In this document: positions 9,497-17,504 of the stretch, in pieces
Position numbering within the stretch: position 1 is the first letter of the stretch
Layout of the letters: each line of letters opens with the position of its first letter
DNA from: an uncultured Flavobacteriaceae bacterium
GTDB lineage: Bacteria; Bacteroidota; Bacteroidia; Flavobacteriales; Flavobacteriaceae
NCBI GenBank assembly: GCA_937959395.1
Contig: CALGLR010000037.1
Coordinates: forward strand, 1 to 64,000
Direction of reading: 5' to 3'
DNA length: 64,000 nt
Notes under the pieces: model-generated
Seen by the model: only the letters and a program-made list of their open reading frames with translations
Told to the model about the DNA's origin: nothing
Database searches by the model: none
Program-made: the position numbers and the translations under genes

Positions 9497-10329
9497 TGTT
9501 TTGGGAAGTTAGGTTTTCTCTTTTCAAGAAATGCATCACGTCCTTCTTTAGCCTCATCTGTCATGTAAGCTAAGCGTGTTGCTTCTCCAGCAAATACTTG
9601 TTGACCTACCATGCCATCATCAGTTAAATTCATTGCGAATTTTAGCATTCTAATAGATGTTGGCGATTTTTCTAAAATTTCTTGTGCCCACTCATAAGCA
9701 GTAGCTTCTAATTCGTCATGAGGAATTACGGCATTAACCATTCCCATTTCATAAGCTTCTTGTGCAGAATAGTTTCTTCCTAGAAAAAAGATTTCTCTAG
9801 CTTTTTTTTGACCTACCATTTTAGCTAAATAAGCAGAACCATAACCACCATCAAAACTGGTAACATCTGCATCGGTTTGCTTAAAAATAGCATGCTCTTT
9901 ACTGGCCAGTGTTAAATCGCATACCACATGTAAACTATGACCGCCTCCAACTGCCCATCCTGGAACCACAGCAATTACAGCTTTAGGCATGAAACGAATT
10001 AATCGTTGAACCTCTAATATATTTAAACGATGATATCCATCTTCTCCAACGTAACCTTGATGCCCTCTTGCTTTTTGATCTCCACCAGAACAAAATGAAT
10101 ACACACCATCTTTAGTAGATGGTCCTTCAGCAGATAATAAAACAACGCCTATGCTTGTATCTTCTTGTGCATCATAAAACGCTTCATATAGTTCTTTAGT
10201 AGTCTTTGGCCTAAATGCATTTCTAACATTTGGTCTATTAAATGCTATTCGTGCCACTCCATTACTTTTTTTATAAGTAATGTCTGTATATTCTTTTACT
10301 GTTTTCCAGTTAATATGACTCATTTTCAT
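9484..10329 (-). CDS. menB: 1,4-dihydroxy-2-naphthoyl-CoA synthase MenB
   Basis: A 281 aa crotonase-family enzyme that cyclises o-succinylbenzoyl-CoA to DHNA-CoA. The oxyanion hole and core are seen in FCSGGDQKARGHQGYVG and PGWAVGGGHSLHVVCDL. The MenB-specific segment TSFDGGYGSAYLA follows, and the C-terminus ends KRKPNFPKQWIP. The length is typical. ATG 10329 and ATG 10323 (MSHINW) are both possible starts. It is the first gene of the unit menB-menA-UPF0173, with a 390 bp gene-free upstream region. Confidence 0.96.
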   Translation of the reverse strand: MKMSHINWKTVKEYTDITYKKSNGVARIAFNRPNVRNAFRPKTTKELYEAFYDAQEDTSIGVVLLSAEGPSTKDGVYSFCSGGDQKARGHQGYVGEDGYHRLNILEVQRLIRFMPKAVIAVVPGWAVGGGHSLHVVCDLTLASKEHAIFKQTDADVTSFDGGYGSAYLAKMVGQKKAREIFFLGRNYSAQEAYEMGMVNAVIPHDELEATAYEWAQEILEKSPTSIRMLKFAMNLTDDGMVGQQVFAGEATRLAYMTDEAKEGRDAFLEKRKPNFPKQWIP

Positions 10330-10534
10330 TTTTTTGGTGTATAAAAATACATAATTATAAGAGATGATAAGTGTATTACAACTGTTATTAACTAAGAATA
10401 ATTACTTGAATTATATTATAAACGAACCATTCTATTGAAGATATCTCATTTTCAAACAATTACTACAATTAAACGGTACAAAAACTAACACTTGTTCTTT
10501 TTTATTAAAAATAGGTAAAAAAATCAGTAATGAC

Positions 10535-10559
10535 GGCATGTTTCAAAGAGAAACATGCC
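10535..10559. other. perfect hairpin GGCATGTTTC / GAAACATGCC
   Basis: Ten perfectly paired bases enclose a 5-nt loop. The plus side has no T-run after it. On the minus side the stem is followed 10 nt later by TTTTTTT, so it is not a textbook terminator. It lies 206 bp upstream of menB and 161 bp upstream of the first paralog. It could be an operator dyad or part of a small RNA; I cannot decide. Confidence 0.45.
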
Positions 10560-10684
10560 AACTACAACGTTTTCTTAAAGTAAGAATGCGCTCTCAAATT
10601 AAACATTTAATCGATTTTAATTGATTTTTATCGATAATAAATTCTCTTGTTCTAATGAATAATTAGAATAGTTAGCAAGCTCTG

Positions 10685-10692
10685 TACCTTTG
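10685..10692 (+). promoter_or_regulatory. -7 element TACCTTTG of paralog 1
   Basis: Exact match to the Bacteroidota -7 consensus TAnnTTTG, 27 nt before the ATG at 10720. No clean TTG is seen at the -33 position. An AATAATCCC motif lies between this element and the start, as in the other two paralogs. Confidence 0.55.
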
Positions 10693-10719
10693 TAATGTAA
10701 TTAATAATCCCTTGAAATT

Positions 10720-11145
10720 ATGACATTTATAAACTCTCAATTAAAAGAGAAGGTTATCATTAGCCATGAAGTAAAAATTGGAAAACTTTACTTTTTAGAA
10801 AACATAGTGTTTTCAGAAATAAAGGAAGGAAAACATTTAAGCATAAAAAGTGCTAATGAGTATTTAAGCTTAATATCTGAATTTTATGGAAGTACAAAAC
10901 CATTTGGTTATGTTTCTAACAGAATAAATACATTTTCTATTGAAGCATTAGATTTTCCAAAATTTACAAATATTCTGAAAAACTTAAAAGTATTTGTGGC
11001 TGTAAGCTATTCTCATTTTGATAAAATGAATATGGAAATTGAAAGACAATTTTGTAAAGTCCCATATCATGGAGCAGAAAATATAATTGAATCCTATAAT
11101 TATGTTAATGATTACTTAAAAAGAAATACTGCATTGATAGCATAG
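10720..11145 (+). CDS. unknown ~140 aa protein, tandem paralog 1 of 3
   Basis: A 141 aa soluble protein with no signal peptide or membrane segment. I do not recognise a named family. It shares with the two following genes the pattern G-x-x-Y-x-F-E-N/F-N at the start, a central FYG...YVSNRIN.FS....DFxKF block, then a beta-strand like VAVSY, and a conserved ExERQF near the end. The alternating strand-helix look, ending in an amphipathic helix, recalls STAS/SpoIIAA-like folds, but that is only a guess. It is preceded by its own TAnnTTTG element and followed by a terminator hairpin, so it is probably monocistronic. Confidence 0.85.
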   Translation: MTFINSQLKEKVIISHEVKIGKLYFLENIVFSEIKEGKHLSIKSANEYLSLISEFYGSTKPFGYVSNRINTFSIEALDFPKFTNILKNLKVFVAVSYSHFDKMNMEIERQFCKVPYHGAENIIESYNYVNDYLKRNTALIA

Positions 11146-11192
11146 TATAGCTTGTAATATATTAACATTCTCTAAGTATTATTTAATACTTT

Positions 11193-11236
11193 AAAGCTAC
11201 TAACAGGTCCTCCCTTTAACTTGTATAGTAGCTTTT
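11193..11236 (+). terminator. stem-loop after paralog 1
   Basis: AAAGCTACTA pairs with TAGTAGCTTT over a 23-nt loop, ending in a short TTTT. It lies 47 bp after the paralog 1 stop. The T-tract is short, so it is a moderate terminator. Confidence 0.55.
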
Positions 11237-11352
11237 AAATTTAAAAAAACAGTAAATACTTGCCTAAATGTTAATTTTAACGAAAAAATAATACGATACA
11301 ACGAAATAAAAAAAAACAAGTTTTAGTATTACAAATATTGCACATAAGTCTT

Positions 11353-11360
11353 TAATTTTG
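11353..11360 (+). promoter_or_regulatory. -7 element TAATTTTG of paralog 2
   Basis: Exact TAnnTTTG match, 23 nt before the ATG at 11384, with AATAATCCC in between. No convincing TTG at -33. Confidence 0.55.
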
Positions 11361-11383
11361 TTAAAGAATTCAATAATCCCCAA

Positions 11384-11803
11384 ATGAATATTAAAAATAC
11401 TGCGTTAGCTACAAAAGCTATAAAAAATGTTAAGACTACTATAGGTGAAGTTTACCTTTTTGAGAATATAGTAGCTATAGAACTAAATGAAGACATACAC
11501 TTAGACTTCCCAACTGGAATGGAAGTTTTTAACTTAATCATAGGTTTTTATGGTACAGAAAAAAAGATAGGTGTTATATCTAATAGAGTTAATCGTTTTT
11601 CAAAATCTCCTATTGATTTTAAGAAGATTCAAAGTTTAATGAAGAACGTTGTTATTTACTGTCCTGTAACTTACAACTTATATGAAGCTCAAAACACAAA
11701 ACTAGAGCGTCAATTCTTTGATATAGACACCGAAAACTTTACAGATATTAACATCGCTTTTGATTGGGTTACTCAATTCTTGATTGATAAAAATCAAGCC
11801 TAA
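11384..11803 (+). CDS. unknown ~140 aa protein, tandem paralog 2 of 3
   Basis: A 139 aa soluble protein homologous to its neighbours on both sides. Shared blocks are GEVYLFENIVAIEL, FYGTEKKIGVISNRVNRFSKS (in part), the YCPVTYN strand and KLERQFFD. This copy reads ISNRVN where paralogs 1 and 3 read VSNRIN. It has its own -7 element and the AATAATCCC leader. No enzyme motif or cysteine pattern is visible; the function is unknown. Confidence 0.85.
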   Translation: MNIKNTALATKAIKNVKTTIGEVYLFENIVAIELNEDIHLDFPTGMEVFNLIIGFYGTEKKIGVISNRVNRFSKSPIDFKKIQSLMKNVVIYCPVTYNLYEAQNTKLERQFFDIDTENFTDINIAFDWVTQFLIDKNQA

Positions 11804-11865
11804 AACACCAAAACCGATAAATAAGCTTTTAAACGATAAAATTTAGCTCCGTAGAGATAATTCGT

Positions 11866-11873
11866 TATTCTTG
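11866..11873 (+). promoter_or_regulatory. -7-like element TATTCTTG of paralog 3
   Basis: One mismatch to TAnnTTTG, 22 nt before the ATG at 11896. It has the same position and the same downstream AATAATCCC motif as in the other two paralogs, which supports it. Confidence 0.45.
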
Positions 11874-11895
11874 CAAAACCCAATAATCCCTAACT

Positions 11896-12318
11896 ATGAC
11901 AATTAAAGACTCAAATTTAGCCTACGAAATTGAAGATATTCACTTATCTCCTAAAGGAAATTTCTATTTTTTTAATAATTTTGTTGTAAGCGAAATACAT
12001 GAAGGTGTACATTATACCTGGGAAGATGCCCAAGATGTAATAGAAGCTTATGTAAAACATTATGGAAAGGTCCCTATTACTTATGTTAGTAATCGTATAA
12101 ATGAATATTCTGTTCGCCCTCAAGATTGGTCGAAATTTGTGAAATCTGGTTATAAACTGCATGCTTATGTAGTTGTTTCTTACAATAAAAGAAGCTGGCT
12201 AAATGCACTACTAGAAAAAGCCTTTTTAAATACAACAGTAGAACGCTTCACAGATTTAACGGAAGCTATTGAATGGGCAAAAGTAAATAGCAACCATAAT
12301 TTAAAAATTGCTAAATAA
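11896..12318 (+). CDS. unknown ~140 aa protein, tandem paralog 3 of 3
   Basis: A 140 aa soluble protein, the most divergent of the trio. It keeps GNFYFFNNFVVSEI, the HYGK...YVSNRINEYS core, VVVSYN and a C-terminal LEKAFL...EAIEWA helix in place of ExERQF. It starts 92 bp after paralog 2. I do not recognise a family beyond the paralogy. Three independent leaders suggest similar but separately tuned expression. Confidence 0.85.
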   Translation: MTIKDSNLAYEIEDIHLSPKGNFYFFNNFVVSEIHEGVHYTWEDAQDVIEAYVKHYGKVPITYVSNRINEYSVRPQDWSKFVKSGYKLHAYVVVSYNKRSWLNALLEKAFLNTTVERFTDLTEAIEWAKVNSNHNLKIAK

Positions 12319-12438
12319 GGATAAAACACTACTTTTCTAATCTAAATTAAAAACACTTTCATACTTTTAACAGACTACAAGTATTAGACTATTTCTTTTT
12401 TTATATTTTAGGCGTTCTATATAACGCTATTTTCCCTC

Positions 12439-13566
12439 ATGAAAAAAAAGAATTCTTTATTTGTTTTAATACTATTAATTTCAAATTTTATTTTTTCTCA
12501 AGATTATAAATTCGAAACAATTATTAATCTAGATGCTACTGATGTCATTAGTCAAGGTAACACAGGTACTTGTTGGAGTTTTTCTACATCTTCATTTTTA
12601 GAAAGTGAGATTATTAGACTTACAGGAAAACGTATTGATCTTTCTGAGATGTATAACGTAAGACATACCTATCCCAAAAAAGCTTGGATTTATTTAATGA
12701 GACAAGGTAAAGCACAGTTTAGCCAAGGAGGATTAGCTCATGATGTCATAAATAGTGTAGAAGATCATGGTTTAGTTCCAGCAAGTGCCTATTCAGGTAT
12801 TGTAGATGAAGCAACACAAAGACATAATCATTCAGAAATGATAAAAGTTCTTAAAGGTATTTTAGATGTATATATTGATAATCCTGGACGAAAATTATCT
12901 CCAAAATGGAAAAGTGTTATTAATAATACATTAGATACATATATTGGAGAAAACGTGAAGTCATTTAATTATGAAGGAGTACAATATACACCAGAATCAT
13001 TTTTAAAAATGACAAAAATTGTACCTGAAAATTATATTAGTTTGACCTCGTTTACACATCAACCTTTATACTCCAATTTTATATTAAACATTCCTGATAA
13101 TTTTTCTAATGGTAATTTTCACAATGTAAAACTCGATGAATTGGTTAGTATAGTTAATGAAGCATTAAAAACTGGTTATACAGTTGAATTAGATTGCGAT
13201 GTTAGTGAAAAGAGTTTTTCTTCTAAATACGGCTTAGCAATCGTACCAGAAAATATGGAAAAAGCAGATTATGCATTAAGAAATTTATCTAAAGAACAAA
13301 CAATCACACCCGAATTAAGACAACAAGAATTTGAAAACTACAATACGACAGATGATCATTTAATGCATATTACAGGTTTATTAAAAGATCAAAATGGAAC
13401 GACATATTATAAAGTTAAAAATTCTTGGGGTAAAGACTCTAAACACATAGCTAACGAAGGTTACATATACATGAGTGAAGCCTTTTTAAGATTAAAAACC
13501 ATTTCTATAATGGTACATAAAGATGTCATTCCAAAAAAAATTAAATCAAATCTAAATTTAAACTAA
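12439..13566 (+). CDS. secreted C1-family (bleomycin hydrolase-like) cysteine protease
   Basis: A 375 aa protein. Residues 1-20 are a signal peptide ending in FSQ, so it is exported. The catalytic Cys45 lies in NTGTCWSFSTSSFLESE, the His in DDHLMHITG (His307 likely) and Asn328 in KNSWG. These are the C1B (bleomycin hydrolase / PepC) signatures, including the HxM-like context. Family PepC enzymes are 440-480 aa and cytoplasmic; this one is shorter and exported. A short GCGTT/AACGC stem lies just before the ATG. Its 3' end overlaps the convergent cvfB-like gene by 9 bp. Confidence 0.88.
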   Translation: MKKKNSLFVLILLISNFIFSQDYKFETIINLDATDVISQGNTGTCWSFSTSSFLESEIIRLTGKRIDLSEMYNVRHTYPKKAWIYLMRQGKAQFSQGGLAHDVINSVEDHGLVPASAYSGIVDEATQRHNHSEMIKVLKGILDVYIDNPGRKLSPKWKSVINNTLDTYIGENVKSFNYEGVQYTPESFLKMTKIVPENYISLTSFTHQPLYSNFILNIPDNFSNGNFHNVKLDELVSIVNEALKTGYTVELDCDVSEKSFSSKYGLAIVPENMEKADYALRNLSKEQTITPELRQQEFENYNTTDDHLMHITGLLKDQNGTTYYKVKNSWGKDSKHIANEGYIYMSEAFLRLKTISIMVHKDVIPKKIKSNLNLN

Positions 13567-14388
13567 ACGAATACCATCACTTTCAATAGTGATTAGCTTC
13601 TGTTTATATAATGCTCCAATAGCTTTTTTAAAATTTTTCTTACTCATTTGAAACTTGTTTTTAATAGCTTCAGGTGAAGATTTATCGTTAAGAGGTATAA
13701 AACCTGAGTTTTGTTCTAATCCATCTAAGATATCTTCAGCATTTGGTTCTATATTTCTGTATCCAATTTTACCCAGTGAAATATCTAGTTTGTTACCAGG
13801 ACGCACTTTGCTCACCACGCCTGTTAATTTATCACCAATACTTAAATCTTCATAAATATTGTCTTTATAAATTAAACCTGAATGACAATTATTAACAATA
13901 ACGTTCATTCCAAGGTCTGATGGATGTGATATGATAATATCTACCTCATCAAATTGTGCTACAGAAAGTTCTGTATTACTTAAAAACTTATTGGTTTTAC
14001 TAGATGCTACTAGTCGCTCACTTAATTCATCTAAAAAACATCGCACCAAATACCAGCCACCTTCTTTCATTGGAAAGACTTGCTCTTTAAAAGGGCAGAA
14101 TAATTCTTTTACCAAACCAAAATCCAAAAAAGCACCATGTTTAGTAACAGCGTTACAACGTAAAAGAGAAAACTCTCCAACTGTTATATAGGGTTTATCT
14201 GTTGTTGCAATAATTCGTTCTTCATTATCTAAATAAATAAAAACGTCTAGTTCATCATCTATTTCAAAAGTCTCTGGTACGTATCTATTAGGTAATAATA
14301 CTTCGTTATCATCATTATCGCCAAGAAATAATCCAGGTTCTGTATCTCTTAAAATTCTTAAGGTATTGTATTCACCAATTTTCATCAT
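13558..14388 (-). CDS. CvfB-like S1 RNA-binding protein
   Basis: A 276 aa cytoplasmic protein of the CvfB/YitL group. Several S1-like OB folds are followed by a C-terminal winged helix: ITVGEFSLLRCNAVTKHGAF is the start of one OB domain, GDKLTGVVSKVRPGNKLDIS another, and KNKFQMSKKNFKKAIGALY the winged helix. In Staphylococcus CvfB binds RNA and affects virulence gene expression; in Bacteroidota its role is not established. The start MMKIGEYN is at 14388. A terminator for the upstream gene precedes it. Confidence 0.88.
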   Translation of the reverse strand: MMKIGEYNTLRILRDTEPGLFLGDNDDNEVLLPNRYVPETFEIDDELDVFIYLDNEERIIATTDKPYITVGEFSLLRCNAVTKHGAFLDFGLVKELFCPFKEQVFPMKEGGWYLVRCFLDELSERLVASSKTNKFLSNTELSVAQFDEVDIIISHPSDLGMNVIVNNCHSGLIYKDNIYEDLSIGDKLTGVVSKVRPGNKLDISLGKIGYRNIEPNAEDILDGLEQNSGFIPLNDKSSPEAIKNKFQMSKKNFKKAIGALYKQKLITIESDGIRLV

Positions 14389-14403
14389 GAGCCAAAGGTA
14401 ATG

Positions 14404-14437
14404 ATATAAAAAAAGCGTTACAAAATTGTAACGCTTT
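14404..14437 (-). terminator. terminator after the DUF2853 gene
   Basis: The 12-bp stem AAAGCGTTACAA/TTGTAACGCTTT is followed on the minus strand by a TTTTTTTATA run. It starts 23 bp after the DUF2853 stop codon. A textbook intrinsic terminator. Confidence 0.88.
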
Positions 14438-14459
14438 ATAATATACTTTTTTAGATATT

Positions 14460-14801
14460 CTATTTATAAATAGATTCTTTTTTAAAGTGCTTAGCTAATG
14501 AATAGTATACAACAGCTCTATATTTATTCCTATTAGATTTACCATATTTCTCCATTACTGAAGCAATCGCCTTATCTAAATCTGCACTATCTTTTAAGCC
14601 TAATTTTTTGATTAAAAAATTGTTTTTTACAGTATCTAATTCTGATTGATCAGAACCAGAAACTGTAGCTGCATCTTTATTATAGATAGATGGACCACAA
14701 CCAATAGTTACTTTAGTTAAGAAGTCCATATCTGGTGTTACTCCCATTTTGTCTTTTAAGTCTGCTGCATACTTTACGATTAGATCGTCACGTTTACTCA
14801 T
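14460..14801 (-). CDS. DUF2853 family protein
   Basis: A 113 aa small soluble protein. I start it at ATG 14801 (MSKRDDLIVKYAADLK), the usual start of the family; the open frame extends 19 codons further upstream without family similarity. Conserved parts are KVTIGCGPSIYNKDAATVS and the C-terminal NKYRAVVYYSLAKHF. The helical protein has a solved-structure family but no known function. It lies 137 bp downstream of menD, with its own terminator. Confidence 0.88.
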   Translation of the reverse strand: MSKRDDLIVKYAADLKDKMGVTPDMDFLTKVTIGCGPSIYNKDAATVSGSDQSELDTVKNNFLIKKLGLKDSADLDKAIASVMEKYGKSNRNKYRAVVYYSLAKHFKKESIYK

Positions 14802-14938
14802 AGTTATAAATGTTTTAATTAATTTTTTAGTGTGGAATAAATATACGATAATTTTCAACTTTTAAAGACCAAGAAGCTTTTTATAGAAAAAAAAAGATGA
14901 ACGGTAAAAAAAATAGATAAAACCGATAAAAAGTCGCT

Positions 14939-16696
14939 TTAAAGAATAAAACTAAAGTAATTTAACAAAATTGCGTCATTTTCCTTACTAGGCGTAAACA
15001 CTTCTAATAGCTTAGGCTGTTTACTTTCACTATAAAATGTATCTAATTTTGAAACCAATTCTCCGTCATCACTAACCGACTCATATTCAAAATTATACAT
15101 TTCACAAAGTTGTTTTGCCGCTAGCTTATGTTTCGTTTCAAAGAACGTATCGAAATTATCGGTGTTTTTATGACCAGGAAGAATTCTAAAAATACCTCCA
15201 CCTTCATTATTTATAAGAATAATTCTAAAATGACTTGGAATGTAATTATTCCAAAGTGCATTACTATCATAGAAAAAGCTTAAATCACCTGTTATAAATA
15301 CGGTTTGAGCCTCTTTTATAACTGAAGCACCTATAGCTGTACTTGTGCTGCCATCTATTCCGCTTGTTCCTCGATTACAAAAAACAGTTACCGTTTTATT
15401 TAAATCGAAAAGCTGAGTATAACGAATCGCTGAACTATTTCCAACTTGTAATTGCACTTTATCTGGTAATGTTTTTAAAATAGAATCAAATGCTTTAAAA
15501 TCACTATACTCAATACGACTCATATAAGACTCATGCTTCTCTCTTCGAACCTTTAGGGTGCTTAACCAATAATTTCTATAATTACTAGGGACAGGTATGG
15601 TATAGTTTGAGAAAGACTCGAAAAAAGAATTTTCAGATTGCTTAAAAACTTGGTTCAAACAAAAATAGGTGTCATTTGCACGATTTAAACCAACATGCCA
15701 ATGGTGTTTTGGTTTATAATCTCTTAAGAATTTTTTAATTTTTTTCGAAACGACTAAACCTCCTAATGTTAATAAAACATCGGGTTGTAATGCTTCAAAT
15801 TCAGTAGTTGTTAATGCACCTATCAATTTATCAATACTCGGTATAAAATCATCATGATGCAAATTAGATGTGGTCTCAGTAAATACTAAAACACTTTTAT
15901 CGTTTGCTAAATATTCTAGGTATTTCTGTTCTATTGTATTTGGCGACAATACACCTACTAAAACAATTTTTCGTTTTGCTCCATTCCATATTTTTGAAAA
16001 CGTTTCATAATCGGTATCTACAGGCTCCAATTTGGCAACAGGAATTACTTTAGGAGAAACGGATAGCTTTTCATCGGTTTCATACAAAGGTTCATTAAAA
16101 GGGCAATTTATATGTACTGGGCCAAATTGCGCTATTGAAATATTCAACGCTTTATTTATTTGCTCTTCGTTTTCTAACTGTACCGTTTTTTGAAGTCCTA
16201 AATATTTCTCAAGAGAATTTTCCATACTCTTAAAAATAGGTAGTAACTCCTCCCCTTTTTTATTAAAAGAATCACCTTCTTTTAAATCTTGCTTTAAACT
16301 TATAGAATACAAACTATGTTTATCATAGACATTATCTTGATTAATGGTTTGTCCATCACCAATTCCAATTAAGTATTTTGGCCTATCTGCAGATAAAACA
16401 ACTAAAGGTATATTACTGTAAAAAGCTTCTGAAACTGCCGGGTAATAGTTTAGTAATGCACTCCCTGAGGTACAAACAACAGCTACAGGGTGTTTAATTT
16501 GCTGTGCGATTCCTAATGCAAAAAAGGCAGCACATCTCTCATCTACAATACTATAGCATTTAAAAAAAGGATCATTAGTAAATCCAATAGTTAATGGCGC
16601 ATTTCTACTTCCTGGAGAAAGCACAATATGCTTAATGTTCTTCGCTTTACAAAGCGTAATAATAGTTTGTGCTAATGGAATTTTTGGGTAGTGCAT
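14939..16696 (-). CDS. menD: SEPHCHC synthase MenD
   Basis: A 585 aa thiamine-diphosphate enzyme that joins isochorismate and 2-oxoglutarate in menaquinone synthesis. The N-terminal pyrimidine-binding domain has LSPGSRNAPLTIGF and the ThDP-activating Glu in VDERCAAFFALG. The C-terminal pyrophosphate domain has NRGTSGIDGSTSTAIG and the metal motif GDLSFFYDSNALWNN. The length matches the family. It is transcribed leftward and probably alone: the TA pair lies upstream on the other strand and the DUF2853 gene follows after 137 bp. Confidence 0.95.
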   Translation of the reverse strand: MHYPKIPLAQTIITLCKAKNIKHIVLSPGSRNAPLTIGFTNDPFFKCYSIVDERCAAFFALGIAQQIKHPVAVVCTSGSALLNYYPAVSEAFYSNIPLVVLSADRPKYLIGIGDGQTINQDNVYDKHSLYSISLKQDLKEGDSFNKKGEELLPIFKSMENSLEKYLGLQKTVQLENEEQINKALNISIAQFGPVHINCPFNEPLYETDEKLSVSPKVIPVAKLEPVDTDYETFSKIWNGAKRKIVLVGVLSPNTIEQKYLEYLANDKSVLVFTETTSNLHHDDFIPSIDKLIGALTTTEFEALQPDVLLTLGGLVVSKKIKKFLRDYKPKHHWHVGLNRANDTYFCLNQVFKQSENSFFESFSNYTIPVPSNYRNYWLSTLKVRREKHESYMSRIEYSDFKAFDSILKTLPDKVQLQVGNSSAIRYTQLFDLNKTVTVFCNRGTSGIDGSTSTAIGASVIKEAQTVFITGDLSFFYDSNALWNNYIPSHFRIILINNEGGGIFRILPGHKNTDNFDTFFETKHKLAAKQLCEMYNFEYESVSDDGELVSKLDTFYSESKQPKLLEVFTPSKENDAILLNYFSFIL

Positions 16697-17000
16697 AGTC
16701 TTTTACAAAAATACTAATTTAGATGCAGTAATAGCTTTTTTCAAATAGTGAACTCATTTAAACTTTTCAATTAGTCAAAAAATTGCTCTTTTGCACTCAC
16801 TTTTTGTCTTTTTTTCCTTCCGTAGCGTTGCTATGCAACTAATTTAGTAAACAAAAACTTGCCAAAGCAATTAATTATATACGGCTTGGCAATAGTTTTA
16901 TTCCTTTTTTTAGTTTATTCAATGTGAATTTTAGCTAAAGTCTATAATAACTCCAAATTATATTGTATATTTACAATAGATAAGACGTAAAAATACAATA
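16697..17000. other. 304 bp intergenic region between menD and the TA pair
   Basis: Divergent promoter region. It contains several small dyads: GTTGC-TAT-GCAAC (16827-16839), TTGCCAAAGC...GCTTGGCAA (16859-16892) and the ATTGTA dyad next to the antitoxin. Long T-rich runs lie at about 16800-16816. No gene is seen. Confidence 0.7.
16962..16977 (+). promoter_or_regulatory. ATTGTA-N4-TACAAT dyad upstream of the antitoxin
   Basis: A perfect 6-bp inverted repeat with a 4-bp spacer, 23 nt before the antitoxin ATG. It overlaps a -7-like TATATTTA. ParS/Xre antitoxins of RES modules typically repress their own promoter, so this is a reasonable operator candidate (inference). Confidence 0.5.
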
Positions 17001-17504
17001 ATGAATATTAAAACAAGAACTGAAAATTCAAATACAAAACAAGGTTCAGTAAAAATGAAGGTTCCTAGAAAGGGTTCGAATCCAGTAAAACATAGTAAGT
17101 TTTCGCCATCTTGGGTTGTAGTACACTCTAAAGATACTCCTGGATTCAAAATGGAACTAATAGGTCGTATTAGAGATGGTGTTAAAAAGTCAGATTGGAA
17201 ACAATTGATTCAATACACAGATTCTACAGAAAAAGAGTTTGAACATATTCTTCCTGCATCCATAAGTAGTATGCAAAAAAAGACTGTTTATGGAAAAGAG
17301 ACGTCAGAACGTATTTATGAATTAGCTAGATTGTTTGGATTAGGCTATGAGGTTTTTGATTCCAAAGAAGATTTTAAAAAATGGTTAATGACCGCATCGA
17401 AAACTCTTGGTAATAGAATTCCATTTGAGCTACTTGATAGTAGTATTGGTTTTGAAATGGTAGAAAACGAAATCATTAGAATTCAATATAATGTATACAG
17501 TTAA
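17001..17504 (+). CDS. ParS/MbcA/Xre-type antitoxin
   Basis: A 167 aa protein whose C-terminal part fits the MbcA/ParS (DUF2384) toxin-binding domain: LARLFGLGYEVFDSKEDFKKW (in part) and the ending RIPFELLDSSIGFEMVENEIIRI, where the GxxPxxLLxTxxGxxxV pattern is typical. The middle holds an Xre-like helical region. The first ~50 residues are basic and low complexity; ATG 17055 (MKVPRKG) is an alternative start. Its stop overlaps the RES toxin start as TAATG, so translation is coupled. It should neutralise the toxin and repress the operon. Confidence 0.85.
   Translation: MNIKTRTENSNTKQGSVKMKVPRKGSNPVKHSKFSPSWVVVHSKDTPGFKMELIGRIRDGVKKSDWKQLIQYTDSTEKEFEHILPASISSMQKKTVYGKETSERIYELARLFGLGYEVFDSKEDFKKWLMTASKTLGNRIPFELLDSSIGFEMVENEIIRIQYNVYS

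Larger units (their letters stand above)
10330..10719. other. 390 bp intergenic region between menB and the paralog array
   Basis: No open frame of note. It must hold the leftward menB promoter and, at its right end, the rightward promoter of the first paralog. It contains a perfect 10-bp hairpin (10535-10559) and AT-rich stretches with TTTTATCG/CGATTTTAA-like motifs at about 10610-10640. Confidence 0.7.
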
